From assembly GCA_001899765.1 (NCBI GenBank), contig MKWM01000073.1, positions 1 to 64,000 of the forward strand: a stretch of 64,000 nucleotides of DNA. The letters run 5' to 3'. The translations under genes and the position numbers were made by a program. This DNA comes from Thiobacillus sp. 63-78 (GTDB taxonomy: Bacteria > Pseudomonadota > Gammaproteobacteria > Burkholderiales > Thiobacillaceae). Shown one piece after another: positions 19,826-29,000 of this stretch. The stretch's first letter is position 1; each line of letters begins with the position of its first letter. The notes under the pieces are model-generated. The model had not been told where the DNA came from. It did no database searches and saw only the letters and a list, made by a program, of their open reading frames with translations.

Positions 19826-21235
19826 TCAGAAACTCGCGAGTTGCGTGTCAGTCGGCTCGGCGCAGCAATACCAGGGCTCGGAATGGTGCGGAATGACGTC
19901 GCCGAATTGCGCCGGGTCGAGTGGCGGCGCGGTTTCCCCCAGCGCGGCATGGGTGCGCGCCCAGATGCCGGCGAATACCTCGGCACGCGGCAGCGCATTT
20001 TTCTCCGCGCCCATGACCCAGGCCATGATCCCGGCTTGCAGCGCATCGACACGCGGATCGTCGGTCTGCCACGGATAGCCCAGCATGGCTTCGTCGAAGG
20101 CGCCGACCTGCGCGGCAAAATCCGTCAGGTGCAGCAGATGCGACCCCTGCGGAACCAGCAGACGGATCGCCAGTTGCACCGGCGGCACGGCCTCGACCAG
20201 ATGCAGCCGCAGCAGGGTGGCGAGCAGGTCGCGATAGCCTGCCAGCGTGGTCCACGGCGTGAACGGCACGAAGGTGGGCGCCAGCGCGATGCCGAGCGTG
20301 CGACAGTGCGCCAGCGCCGCTTCGAAACCGGCGCGGGTGTGGCCCTTGGCGAGGCGGTCGAGGATCGCATCGTCGACCGATTCGACCGCGGTGACGATGA
20401 ACAGCAGGCCGCATTGCCTGAGCTGCGGCAGCAGCCCGGCATGATTCAGCAGATGTTCGATCTTGATGGTCGCATCCCAGGTGAGCGCGGGAAAACGCGC
20501 ATGCAAGGCCGCGGCCACTTTCAACGCATGGGTCGGTCCGTTGAGGAAATCGGGATCGCCAAAGCTGATGTGCTGCGCGCCCGCTTCGATCTGCTGGGCG
20601 ATGTCGGCCATCACCGTCTCCACCGGCACGATGCGGAATTTGCCTTCGTATACCGGCACCACCGGACAGTGGCGACACAGATGTTTGCAGCCACGGCTCG
20701 CCTCGGCGAAGCCGGTAATCTTTTGCGCGCCATCGGTCAGGATCAGACTGGCATAGCGCTGCAACGCCGGCAGGCCGCGCCGCTCGGGCACCAGGAACGT
20801 AATCCGGTCGCGCCGTACCAGCGTATCGGCCGGCGCCACCCCGGATTGCACCCAGGCCAGCAGGTCGGGCTCGGATTCCCCACCGAAGATCGCCTCCACG
20901 CCCAGCGTCTTCAGCCACGCGGCGTTGACCGGCGCATACAGGCCAAACGCGGCGATGCGCGCCTGCGGGGCAAGCTCGCGTATTTTCGGCAGCGCCGCCG
21001 CGGCAATCCGCGTGGCGGTATGCATGCCGAGATAGATCGCCACGTATCCGGCGTGCGCGAACGTGGCCGGATCGAGCTTCTGCTGCGACAGGTCGATGCA
21101 GGCGGCATCGATGTGCGCGCGTGCGAACCACGCGGCAGGCTGCGCCAGGTTGAATGGTTGCCGGCCCAGTTCATACGGGCTGATCAACACCACACGCGCC
21201 GCGGCAGGCGCGTGCGCGGGACAGGAACCGTTCAT
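19826..21235 (-). CDS. CCAEP-tail radical SAM protein
   Basis: A 469-aa radical SAM protein. The iron-sulfur motif CxxxCxxC is formed by Cys183, Cys187 and Cys190 in RGCKHLCRHC. Residues 14-130 look like a cobalamin-binding-type Rossmann domain, as in B12-dependent radical SAM enzymes. The extreme C-terminus reads WYCCAEPTD, with Cys457-Cys458-Ala-Glu-Pro. From memory this matches a curated but uncharacterised family, CUAEP/CCAEP-tail radical SAM (seleno)proteins, whose relatives may use selenocysteine at the second position. The reaction is unknown. It sits 6 bp after the DUF971 gene and 2 bp before the ATP-grasp gene. Confidence 0.88.
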   Translation of the reverse strand: MNGSCPAHAPAAARVVLISPYELGRQPFNLAQPAAWFARAHIDAACIDLSQQKLDPATFAHAGYVAIYLGMHTATRIAAAALPKIRELAPQARIAAFGLYAPVNAAWLKTLGVEAIFGGESEPDLLAWVQSGVAPADTLVRRDRITFLVPERRGLPALQRYASLILTDGAQKITGFAEASRGCKHLCRHCPVVPVYEGKFRIVPVETVMADIAQQIEAGAQHISFGDPDFLNGPTHALKVAAALHARFPALTWDATIKIEHLLNHAGLLPQLRQCGLLFIVTAVESVDDAILDRLAKGHTRAGFEAALAHCRTLGIALAPTFVPFTPWTTLAGYRDLLATLLRLHLVEAVPPVQLAIRLLVPQGSHLLHLTDFAAQVGAFDEAMLGYPWQTDDPRVDALQAGIMAWVMGAEKNALPRAEVFAGIWARTHAALGETAPPLDPAQFGDVIPHHSEPWYCCAEPTDTQLASF

Positions 21236-21241
21236 GGCAGG

Positions 21242-21640
21242 CTATTTGGCCTTGGGACGCTGCTCGAACATTTTGGCAATGCCGGGGTCGCGCGAGGCGC
21301 CCGCAGCTTCCATGCGCCTGAGATACTCGTCCCACAGCGCGGTCTGATGGGTGCCGAGATCGTGGAGATATTCCCAGGAATAAATCCCGGTGTCGTGACC
21401 GTCGGAAAAAAAGAAATTGATGCCGTAGAGGCCGACCGGCTCGGCGGCGTTGATCAGCACGTCGCGTTTGCCGACCTGCAGCACCTCCTGGCCGGGACCG
21501 TGGCCACGCACTTCGGCGGACGGCGAATAGACACGCAGGAACTCGAACGGCAGCTCGAAGCGCGCACCGTCGGTGAACGCGATTTCCAGCTTGTGCGAAG
21601 CCTGATGCAGCTTGATGTCGGTGGGGGTGGGATGAGCCAT
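21242..21640 (-). CDS. DUF971 (GBBH-like N-terminal domain) protein
   Basis: A 132-aa protein consisting of the DUF971 domain: LEIAFTDGARFELPFEFLRV and SPSAEVRGHGPGQEVL, followed by INAAEPVGLYGINFFFSDGHDTGIYSWEYL. This domain is also found at the N-terminus of gamma-butyrobetaine hydroxylase, where it binds zinc; free-standing copies have no firm function. It starts the five-gene operon, with a paired GTTTAAAC site just upstream. Confidence 0.88.
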   Translation of the reverse strand: MAHPTPTDIKLHQASHKLEIAFTDGARFELPFEFLRVYSPSAEVRGHGPGQEVLQVGKRDVLINAAEPVGLYGINFFFSDGHDTGIYSWEYLHDLGTHQTALWDEYLRRMEAAGASRDPGIAKMFEQRPKAK

Positions 21641-21671
21641 ATCTGGAACACTCGAAATTGAACGCTGCGTA

Positions 21672-21702
21672 AAGTTTAAACCGGGCGAGCCAAGTTTAAA
21701 CC
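21672..21702. promoter_or_regulatory. Paired GTTTAAAC sites upstream of DUF971/radical SAM operon
   Basis: Two identical 11-bp units, AAGTTTAAACC, lie at 21672-21682 and 21692-21702. Each contains the 8-bp palindrome GTTTAAAC. Their 20-bp spacing is about two helical turns, placing both on the same DNA face. They lie 32-62 bp upstream of the first gene of the operon, a normal operator position. Confidence 0.5.
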
Positions 21703-21844
21703 CTTGCAGGACAAGGGGATGGGACCCTGCGGAGTCCAGACCCGTCTACCCGACCAATACTACGCAAAACCGGCCAGCGCGTCATGAATTGATTGAAGCA
21801 TCAACTTGCTGCTGACGCACACACCGCATCGTGCGTTTGGCAAG

Positions 21845-21883
21845 GCGAGTCAAACAAGCGGGTCAAAACAGGCAGGTCAAACC
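21845..21883. repeat. Three imperfect 13-bp tandem repeats
   Basis: Three consecutive units, GCGAGTCAAACAA, GCGGGTCAAAACA and GGCAGGTCAAACC, share a GTCAAA core at 21849, 21862 and 21876. Spacing is 13-14 bp. Function is unknown; a protein-binding array or chance A-rich repeat are both possible. Confidence 0.45.
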
Positions 21884-22004
21884 AAATCATGCGTTTGTCG
21901 CGAGAAACGCGAACGAGTCACTTGCAAGGCTCTGCGACCTCTGCCCGCGCAGGGCCGGTTGACCATCGACGGCTCGGTAAAGGGTGTTCAGTGCGCGCAG
22001 TTGC

Positions 22005-22286
22005 TCACGGAAAGCGGCGGGCAGTATGCACGACGTTCAGGATGATGAGATCGTTTCCGGCGATCCTCACAAACACCAGATAGGGCAATCTGGGGACTAC
22101 CAGTTCGCGTGTGCCCGGCACCCGCTCGCTCCGGCGCGCACGTTCGGGGAAGTCTCGCAAGTCGATGATTGCAGCGAGGATGCGCTGGCGCACCACCTCG
22201 GCCGTCCACGGACTGGCCGCCTCCAGGTAATAAGCCACGATGGCCGCCAGGTCATCCAGCGCGGCAGCGGTCCAGCGAACATTCAC
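22005..22286 (-). CDS. RelE/ParE family toxin
   Basis: A 93-aa toxin of the RelE/ParE superfamily. The N-terminal VRWTAAALDDLAAIVAYYLE, the central ILAAIIDLRDFPERARRS, and the C-terminal REL...LPYLVFVRIAGNDLIILNVVHTARRFP follow the ParE pattern. It overlaps the antitoxin gene by 4 bp. ParE toxins act on gyrase and RelE toxins on ribosomes; the C-terminal HTARRFP end favours the ParE side. Activity is inferred. Confidence 0.88.
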   Translation of the reverse strand: MNVRWTAAALDDLAAIVAYYLEAASPWTAEVVRQRILAAIIDLRDFPERARRSERVPGTRELVVPRLPYLVFVRIAGNDLIILNVVHTARRFP

Positions 22287-22591
22287 GTCTTGGTGCGCAG
22301 GGCAGCAATGCGGGCAGCCAGTTCCTTCATGGCGGTGTCGTGGTCATGCAAACGGGCCTTGCCGCTTTCGACGTCGGCCAGTGTGGCGCCGACTTTCTCG
22401 GCAAGCCAGGTCTCGTAACCCGGCTCCGGGTCCATGAAACGGTCCGGCACCAGGGTTTCAGCTGCGTCCTCGATGGACAGAAAAACACCGACCGGGCGGT
22501 CGTTCTTGGTCACCAGCACCGGTTCCCGGCGTGCCATGTCAAGGAATTCACCAAAGCGGTTCTTGGCGTCGCGTGCGGAAAGTGTTTTCAT
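22283..22591 (-). CDS. Phd/YefM family antitoxin
   Basis: A 102-aa antitoxin. The N-terminus MKTLSARDAKNRFGEFLDMARREPVLVTKN is the Phd/YefM DNA-binding fold (given as residues 1-30), and the longer C-terminal half is the toxin-neutralising tail. The ATG at 22591 was chosen because the family starts there and a TATAAT box in a palindrome lies just upstream; longer readings would run through that promoter. It is coupled to the toxin gene by a 4-bp overlap. Confidence 0.88.
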   Translation of the reverse strand: MKTLSARDAKNRFGEFLDMARREPVLVTKNDRPVGVFLSIEDAAETLVPDRFMDPEPGYETWLAEKVGATLADVESGKARLHDHDTAMKELAARIAALRTKT

Positions 22592-22613
22592 GGCAACCCC
22601 CAAAATAGCTACT

Positions 22614-22630
22614 GTGGCCATTATAGCCAC
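22614..22630 (-). promoter_or_regulatory. Toxin-antitoxin operator with embedded -10 box
   Basis: Inverted repeat GTGGC-cattata-GCCAC. Read on the minus strand its centre is TATAAT (22620-22625), 29 bp before the antitoxin start. A palindrome over the -10 box fits the autorepression known for Phd-type modules. No good -35 box was found. Confidence 0.55.
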
Positions 22631-22858
22631 GGAACGTTGCTGCGGGGAGCCATGGGCGAGCGGGAGGGCGTTTAGGAGATCTTTTTGAATAGTTGAGGGC
22701 GCTGGCAAATCCTGAGGTTAGGCACGGGAAGCACTCGTCAAAAATCACGAGGCGCGTCCACCCGGCACTCGAGGCAGGCACGAACAAAACCCAAATTGGG
22801 TACGGGAGGGGCACAGACGGAAACGGGCCAGACCCGGAAGGTCTAACCCATTGATTTT

Positions 22859-22935
22859 TGGCGCGCCCGGCGCGATTCGAACGCACGACCCCTGCCTTCG
22901 GAGGGCAGTACTCTATCCAGCTGAGCTACGGGCGC
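22859..22935 (-). tRNA. tRNA-Arg (anticodon CCG)
   Basis: The minus strand folds into a full cloverleaf: acceptor GCGCCCG pairing with CGGGCGC, D-arm AGCTCAGCTGGATAGAGT, anticodon stem CTGCC/GGCAG around loop CTCCGAA, and T-loop TTCGAAT. The anticodon is CCG, reading Arg codon CGG. The discriminator is G and the 3' CCA is encoded, as in Escherichia coli tRNA-Arg(CCG). Length is 77 nt. Confidence 0.95.
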
Positions 22936-23017
22936 CAAGGGGCGCGAGCATAGCCTTTTTGGCTGGTGACGTCTATCTGCCGGGTGCGCCGCCCTTTCCC
23001 GCCGGGGTGGCTTTCCT

Positions 23018-23023
23018 TATAAT
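23018..23023 (+). promoter_or_regulatory. Possible -10 box of cytochrome gene
   Basis: A perfect TATAAT lies 36 bp before the diheme cytochrome start codon. No convincing -35 element is visible, so this is a weak to moderate prediction. Confidence 0.4.
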
Positions 23024-23058
23024 CGCGGCATTCCAATATACCCCCCAAGGATACCTTC

Positions 23059-23859
23059 ATGGCCGATGCGCACGCCAAGATGACTCAAGCCACCCCGCAG
23101 GAGTTCATCATTTCTGTTCTCGCCGGATTGTTCGCCCCCCTGCTGGCGATTGTTCTGGTCGTCATGCTGATACTTGGGATCCAGGCCAAGCACTTGCCCG
23201 ACACCTCCAGCGAAGCCGCCCAGAAGGCCATCCTTGAGCGTATCAAGCCTGTTGCCACGCTGGCCGCCGTCGACGCCAACGCGCCCAAGGTCGAGAAATC
23301 CGGCCAGGCAGTCTTCGATGCCGTGTGCACCACCTGCCACACGCCGGGCGCACTGGGCGCGCCCAAGTATGGCAACAAGGGGGACTGGGGGTCACGTATC
23401 AGCCAGGGCTACGACACCCTGATCAAGCATGCCATCGAAGGCATCCGCCAGATGCCGCCGCGCGGCGGCGACGGCGACCTGTCCGACACCGAAGTGGCTC
23501 GCGCAGTGGCCTACATGGCCGATGCCGCCGGCGCCAAGTTCAAGGCGCCGGAAGCCGCGGCCCCGGCCGCACCCGCCGCTGCCGCGGCAACTGCCGCCAA
23601 ACCCGACCCCGCCAAGGGCAAGGCCGTCTACGAGGCCAGTTGCGCCGCCTGCCATGCCACCGGCGTGGCCGGCGCACCCAAGATGGGCGACAAGGCGGCC
23701 TGGGGGCCGCGCGTGAGCCAGGGCTACGCGACGCTGTATGACCATGCGCTGCACGGCATTCGCGGCATGCCGGCCAAAGGCGGCAATGCCGCCCTGTCGG
23801 AAGCCGATCTCGCCGACGCCGTGGGTTTCCTCATGACTCAGGGCGGCGGCAAGCTGTAA
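23059..23859 (+). CDS. Membrane-anchored tandem cytochrome c5-type diheme protein
   Basis: A 266-aa c-type cytochrome. One N-terminal transmembrane segment (about residues 17-42) has no clear cleavage site and likely anchors it in the inner membrane. Two class I heme domains follow, with CTTCH at 90-94 and CAACH at 195-199. Both domains share the c5-like pattern GAPKxGxKxxWGxRxSQGYxTL, with candidate Met ligands in RQMPPRGG and RGMPAKGG. An Ala/Pro-rich linker separates them. The domains look like an internal duplication. It probably carries electrons to a terminal oxidase or other acceptor. Confidence 0.9.
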   Translation: MADAHAKMTQATPQEFIISVLAGLFAPLLAIVLVVMLILGIQAKHLPDTSSEAAQKAILERIKPVATLAAVDANAPKVEKSGQAVFDAVCTTCHTPGALGAPKYGNKGDWGSRISQGYDTLIKHAIEGIRQMPPRGGDGDLSDTEVARAVAYMADAAGAKFKAPEAAAPAAPAAAAATAAKPDPAKGKAVYEASCAACHATGVAGAPKMGDKAAWGPRVSQGYATLYDHALHGIRGMPAKGGNAALSEADLADAVGFLMTQGGGKL

Positions 23860-24009
23860 GTCGGGAAGCGCACGCAACGGGCAGTACGCCCGCGCGCGCA
23901 GGGAACAGACAAGGAGAACAGTGGCCATGAGGCACGCCACATTGCCGACCGCGCGGGGGGATGGCGACATCCTGGCAGCGGTCGGGTATCTCGCCAGGCA
24001 AATCCATTC

Positions 24010-24774
24010 ATGGCCAGTCTGAAACGCGTGTGTCCCCAATGCGGCAGCGACAAGATTCGCAGCGGCTCGCTGCACGCCCATGACGGGATGCGCCATCTGT
24101 TGCTCGACACGCCGTTACGCTGCCGCGACTGCCGTCATCGCTTCTGGACGTTCAATCCCCTGAAGCCCGTGCTGTTGCTGGCCGCGGTCGTGACACTGGT
24201 CGGCGTCACGGCGTGGCTTGCGCTCGATCGGCACGACGCTGCAACCGCCATGCAGGAACCGATCAGCCTGCCGCATGCCCGGGCCGAAAAAGGCGATGCC
24301 GAAGCCCAGTTGCAACTGGGCATGCGCTATGCCGAGGGCGATGGCGTGATCCAGAATGACAAGGAAGCGACCCGCTGGTTCGCCCTGGCCGCCGAGCAGG
24401 GTCTGCCCGAAGCGCAATACCAGTACGGTCTGGCCTTGCTGAAGGGACGCGGCGTCGTGCAGAACTATCAGGCAGCCTTCCACTGGATCGAAAAGCCCGC
24501 GAAACACGGCTACGCGAAAGCCCAATACAGCCTGGGGGACCTCTACCGTTATGGGACCGGCACCATGATGGACAAGGCGCGCGCCTACCTCTGGTTCAAT
24601 CTCGCCGCCGCGCAAGGCATCGATGCGGCCGCCAAGGCGCGCGACAGCCTGATATGGCAATTGAAGCCCGAACAGATCAGCGCAATGCAGGAGGAGGCCC
24701 GACGCATGAGCCCGGCGTCCACCCCGCCCGCTTCGACCCGCCCGGAGCAGACGCCCGCCCCCGCCACGCCCTGA
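24010..24774 (+). CDS. Zinc-ribbon, membrane-anchored Sel1-repeat protein
   Basis: A 254-aa protein. The N-terminus has two CxxC pairs (CPQC near residue 8, CRDC near 38) forming a likely zinc ribbon. A transmembrane helix follows around residues 53-70, then about four Sel1-like repeats such as AEAQLQLGMRYAEGDGV and PEAQYQYGLALLKGRGV. The C-terminal tail is Pro/Thr-rich. Sel1 proteins mediate protein-protein contacts; no partner can be named. It is convergent with the efflux operon. Confidence 0.8.
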   Translation: MASLKRVCPQCGSDKIRSGSLHAHDGMRHLLLDTPLRCRDCRHRFWTFNPLKPVLLLAAVVTLVGVTAWLALDRHDAATAMQEPISLPHARAEKGDAEAQLQLGMRYAEGDGVIQNDKEATRWFALAAEQGLPEAQYQYGLALLKGRGVVQNYQAAFHWIEKPAKHGYAKAQYSLGDLYRYGTGTMMDKARAYLWFNLAAAQGIDAAAKARDSLIWQLKPEQISAMQEEARRMSPASTPPASTRPEQTPAPATP

Positions 24775-24804
24775 ACGCGGGCGGTCCCGGCTTGACGCTC
24801 CGTT

Positions 24805-26067
24805 TTACGGATGCGCGTGCTCGCCGTCCTGGTCCGCCGCCACATCGAGCGGCCACAATCGATGGGCGTCCAGCTTCAATCGGGCATCTGCCGCCAACGC
24901 AGCGAACTGCGCCTGCTGGGCGTTCAACTGGCCTTCCAGCGCCAGCCGGCGGTTGAGCAACACCTGATCCAGACTGCCTTCGCCCAGGCTGTAGGCTCGC
25001 GCCGCCAGACGCGCCGCCTCCGCCAGCGATTGGGCGGCGTGGTCGGCCTGCCGCCAGTTTGCCACCTGCGCCGTCGCCGTCTCGAAATCCGCGCGCGCCT
25101 CCTGACGCAAGCGTTGCTCCAGGCGAATGGCTGCCTCTTCCGCGGTGGCGCTGAGCTGCTCGGCGGCCTGCTGGTCGGTACGCCGCGCGCTGCCCGGCAG
25201 CGTCAGCCCGACGCTGACGCCCAACTGGTGCTCGTTGCCGCCCAGTTCGTTTTTGTAGAACACGCCGACCGTGGGGTCGATGCCGCGACGGCTGGCCAGT
25301 TGCCGGGCTTCGGCCCGCAACACCTCGGCCTGACGCCGCGCGCGGAACAGTTCGTGGTTGTGCGCCAGCACGGCGCTGACATAGTCCTCGGCCGGCCCGG
25401 CGGGTTCGACCGGCGACGGCAACGTGTCGTCCGCCGTCACCGGCAGGCCAGGGTATTGCGCCATGAGCCGGCTGCGCGCCCGCTGCTCGCGCGTGGCCGC
25501 CTGCTGCTGCTGCAGACGCGCCTGCGCCAGCGCCGCTTCCGCGTTGACGCGCTCGGAACGCGGCGCCTCGCCCAGACGAATGCGCGCCTCCACGGCAGCA
25601 AGCTGCTGTTCGGCCAGATTCACCTGCGCCCGCCACAGCCGGGCCTGGCCGGCTTCGGTCAACCAGTCGAACCAGAACGCGAGCAGCTGCCGGCCGCTTT
25701 CGTGCATCGCTTCACCGTAACTCGCCTCGGCATGGGCGGTCAACGCGCCGGCCAGCACACGGTCGGCCGCGGCGCGCCCGGGCAGGCGCAATGGACGCGA
25801 CAGCGCCACGCCCCACTCCGTGAAACGATCCTGCGGCGTATCGATCCGGCGTTGCAGGGCATCCGCCCCCAGCACCCACTCTTCGCGCCCGCGACGCAGA
25901 CTCTCGCTCTTCAGCGATTGCGCGGCGAATTCGCCGCGTGCCTGCGCCACCATGGACGAGGCGTGCAGGGCGGCTTCGGCGGCGGCCGGATCGGGCAAAT
26001 AGTCCGCACGGACCTGCGCGGCAAACGTCAGCGCCAGCGCCAGACCCAGTTTGTGCACGGCATTCAT
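24805..26067 (-). CDS. TolC-family outer membrane channel of metal efflux system
   Basis: A 420-aa outer-membrane-factor protein of the CzcC/CusC type: signal peptide ending VRA at residue 21, then long Ala/Gln-rich helical segments (EAALAQARLQQQQAATREQ) forming two OMF repeats. The C-terminal half contains SLAEAARLAARAYSLGEGSLDQVL, a family hallmark. The start at 26067 overlaps the RND gene stop by 4 bp, so the two are coupled. It completes a tripartite pump with the RND protein and adaptor. Confidence 0.88.
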   Translation of the reverse strand: MNAVHKLGLALALTFAAQVRADYLPDPAAAEAALHASSMVAQARGEFAAQSLKSESLRRGREEWVLGADALQRRIDTPQDRFTEWGVALSRPLRLPGRAAADRVLAGALTAHAEASYGEAMHESGRQLLAFWFDWLTEAGQARLWRAQVNLAEQQLAAVEARIRLGEAPRSERVNAEAALAQARLQQQQAATREQRARSRLMAQYPGLPVTADDTLPSPVEPAGPAEDYVSAVLAHNHELFRARRQAEVLRAEARQLASRRGIDPTVGVFYKNELGGNEHQLGVSVGLTLPGSARRTDQQAAEQLSATAEEAAIRLEQRLRQEARADFETATAQVANWRQADHAAQSLAEAARLAARAYSLGEGSLDQVLLNRRLALEGQLNAQQAQFAALAADARLKLDAHRLWPLDVAADQDGEHAHP

Positions 26068-29000
26068 GCACGGTCTCCTTTCAGGATGAATTGGCGGTAC
26101 AACAGCGGCAGCATCACCAGCGTCAGCAAGGTGGCGCTGACCAGGCCGCCGATGACGACGACGGCGAGCGGGCGCTGGATTTCGGAGCCGGGGCCGCTGG
26201 CGAACAGCAGGGGCACCAGGCCGAACGCGGCGATGCTGGCGGTCATCAGCACTGGGCGCAGCCGCCGCAGCGCACCGTCGCGGACGATGGCGTCGCCCTT
26301 CAGGCCCTCGCTGCGCAACTGGTTGAAGTAACTGACCAGCACCACGCCGTTCAACACCGCGATCCCCAGCAAGGCGATGAAGCCGACCGAAGCGGGCACC
26401 GACAGGTATTCGCCCGACGCCGCCAGCGCGAAAATGCCGCCGATCAGCGCCAGCGGCACGTTCATCATCACCAGCAGCGCCTGGCGCAGGTCGCCGAACG
26501 TGACGTACAGCAGAAAGCCGATCAGCAGCAGCGCCACCGGCACCACGATCATCAGGCGTTGCGCGGCGCGCTGCTGGTTTTCGAACTGGCCGCCCCAGGC
26601 CAGGTGATAGCCGGCAGGCAGCTTGACCTGCGCCGCGACGGCGGTCTGGGCGTCGGCGACGAAGCTGACCAGGTCGCGCCCGGCGACGTTGGTCTGCACC
26701 ACCGTGAAGCGCGCCGCGTTCTCCCGCTTCACCGCCACCGGGCCGTTGGTGCGCTTGAGATGCGCCACCTGATCGAGGCTGATTTCGCGGCCGTCCGCCA
26801 GCACCAGACGAATCGCCTGCAAGGCATCCGGCGACGCACGCAGGCCTGGCGGCCCGCGCAATTGCAAGGGTACGCGCCGCCCCTGCTGCTGGATCACGCC
26901 GATGACTTCGCCTTCCAACTGGGTGCGCAGCAAGGCGGCGACGTCGTCGGCGGACAGGCCGAAACGGCCGGCGGCGTCGCGGTCGATTTCCGCCTGCAGA
27001 TACTGCACCCCCTCGTTCTGCTGGGTGTACACGTCGGAGGCGCCGGGGACGTTCTCGACCACCCTGAAAATCTCGCCCGCCAGCCGGTTGAGCGTGGCAA
27101 GCTCGGGGCCGAAAATCTTGATCGCGACGTCGCCGCGCGAACCGGTGAGCATTTCCGACACCCGCATGTCGATCGGCTGGGTGAAGTTGTGGGCGATGCC
27201 GGGGAAACCTTCGACCACCTTGCGGATTTCTCCGGTCAGCCATTCCTTGTCCGGGCGGCGCCATTCGGCGATGGGTTTCAACACCAGAAACGAATCGGTG
27301 TCGTTGAGGTTCATCGGATCCATCCCGAGTTCGTCGGCCCCGACGCGGGCGACGATGCGCCGGATCTCCGGCACGTTTTTCAGCAGCGCCTGCTGCACCC
27401 GCAGATCCTGCGCGATCGATTCTTCCAGGCTGATCGACGGCAGTTTTTCCAGCTGCACCAGAATGTCGCCCTCATCCATCACCGGCATGAAGGTCTTGCC
27501 GATCAGCGGGTACACGCCAGCCGCCGCCAGCATCAGCACGCCGGCCGTGGCGTAAACGAATTTCGGGTGTGCCAGCGCGCGGTCGAGCAAGGGAATATAG
27601 ATGCCCCGCGCGCGGCGCAGCAGCCACGGATCTTCGTGGGCGGCCTGCTTCAGCAGCCACGAGGCCAGCACCGGAATCACGGTGAGCGCCAGCAGCAGGG
27701 AAGCCGCCAGCGCAAACACGATGGTCAGCGCAACCGGCCGGAACAGTTTTCCTTCCAGCCCTTCCAGCGTCAGCAGCGGCAGGAAGACGATGGCGATGAT
27801 GGCGATGCCCGACGCCACCGGGCTGGCGACTTCCTGCACCGCCCACAGCACGCGCTGGACCGGCCTGATTTCCGTGTTTTCCGGATCGTGCGCCAGGTGC
27901 GCGACGATGTTTTCCACCACCACCACCGCGGCATCGACCAAGAGGCCGATCGCGATCGCCAGCCCACCCAGGCTCATCAGATTGGCCGACAGCCCGAACT
28001 GGCGCATCAGCACGAAGGTGGCCAGCACCGACAAGGGCAGGATCAGCGCCACCACGACGGCGGCGCGCAGGTTACCGAGAAACAGCAGCAGCAGGACCAC
28101 CACCAGCACCGCCGCTTCCAGCAGCGCCTTGCTCACGGTACCGACGGCGCGGTCGACCAGTTGCGCGCGGTCGTAGAACGTCGAGATCGTCACGCCCTTC
28201 GGCAGCGTGGCCTGAATCTCGGCGAGTCTGGCCTTGACGTTCTTGATGAGTTCGCCCGCGTTCACGCCCTTGAGGCCGATCACCAGGCCTTCCACCGCCT
28301 CGCCCTGGCCGTTTTGCGTCACCGCGCCGTAGCGGGTCAGCGCATCCATTTCCACGCGCGCCACGTCGCCGACGGTGACGACCACGCCGGCGACGCTCTT
28401 GACCCCGATATGGCGCAGGTCGTCCAGGCTTGCGATGCCGCCGCTGACGCGCACCACCCAGGTTTCCTCGCCCTCGTTGACGCGTCCGGCGCCGTTGTTG
28501 CGGGTGTTGCTTTCCAGCGCCGTGCGCAATTCGTCGAGCGTCACTCCGCGCGCGGTCAGTGCGGCGGAATCGGGGCTCACGGCAAACGTGGCGACGTGGC
28601 CGCCGAGCGCGTTGACGTCGGCCACCCCCGGCAGGGCGCGCAGCTGCGGACGGATCGTCCAGTCGAGCAGGGTGCGCTTTTCCGCCAGCGACAACGGCCC
28701 CTCGATGGTGAACATGAAAAGCTCAGACAGCGGGGTGGAAATCGGCGCCAGCCCGCCCGACACGTTGGCCGGCAGGTCGCCCTTGACGTTGGCGAAGCGC
28801 TCCGCCACCTGCTGGCGCGCCCAGTAGATGTCGGTGCCCTCCTCGAAATCGACGGTGATGTCGACCAGCGCGTTCTTCGACAGGCTGCGCAGGATGGTCT
28901 GGTGCGGAATCCCCAGCAGCTCGGTTTCAACCAGCTGGGTGATGCGCGCTTCCACTTCTTGCGGCGTCATCCCGGGCGCCTTCAGAATCAGCTTGACCTG

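Larger units (their letters stand above)
21641..22004. other. Intergenic region between DUF971 operon and toxin gene
   Basis: About 364 bp without a credible gene. It contains the GTTTAAAC pair (21672-21702) and three near-tandem GTCAAA-centred repeats (21845-21883), listed separately. No tRNA, hairpin terminator or recognisable gene remnant was seen. Confidence 0.6.

Noticed and set aside
18597-21640. Ribosomally made peptide (RiPP) cluster around the radical SAM protein
   Set aside because: No small precursor gene with a leader and core could be found in or next to the operon, and no dedicated peptide exporter is present.
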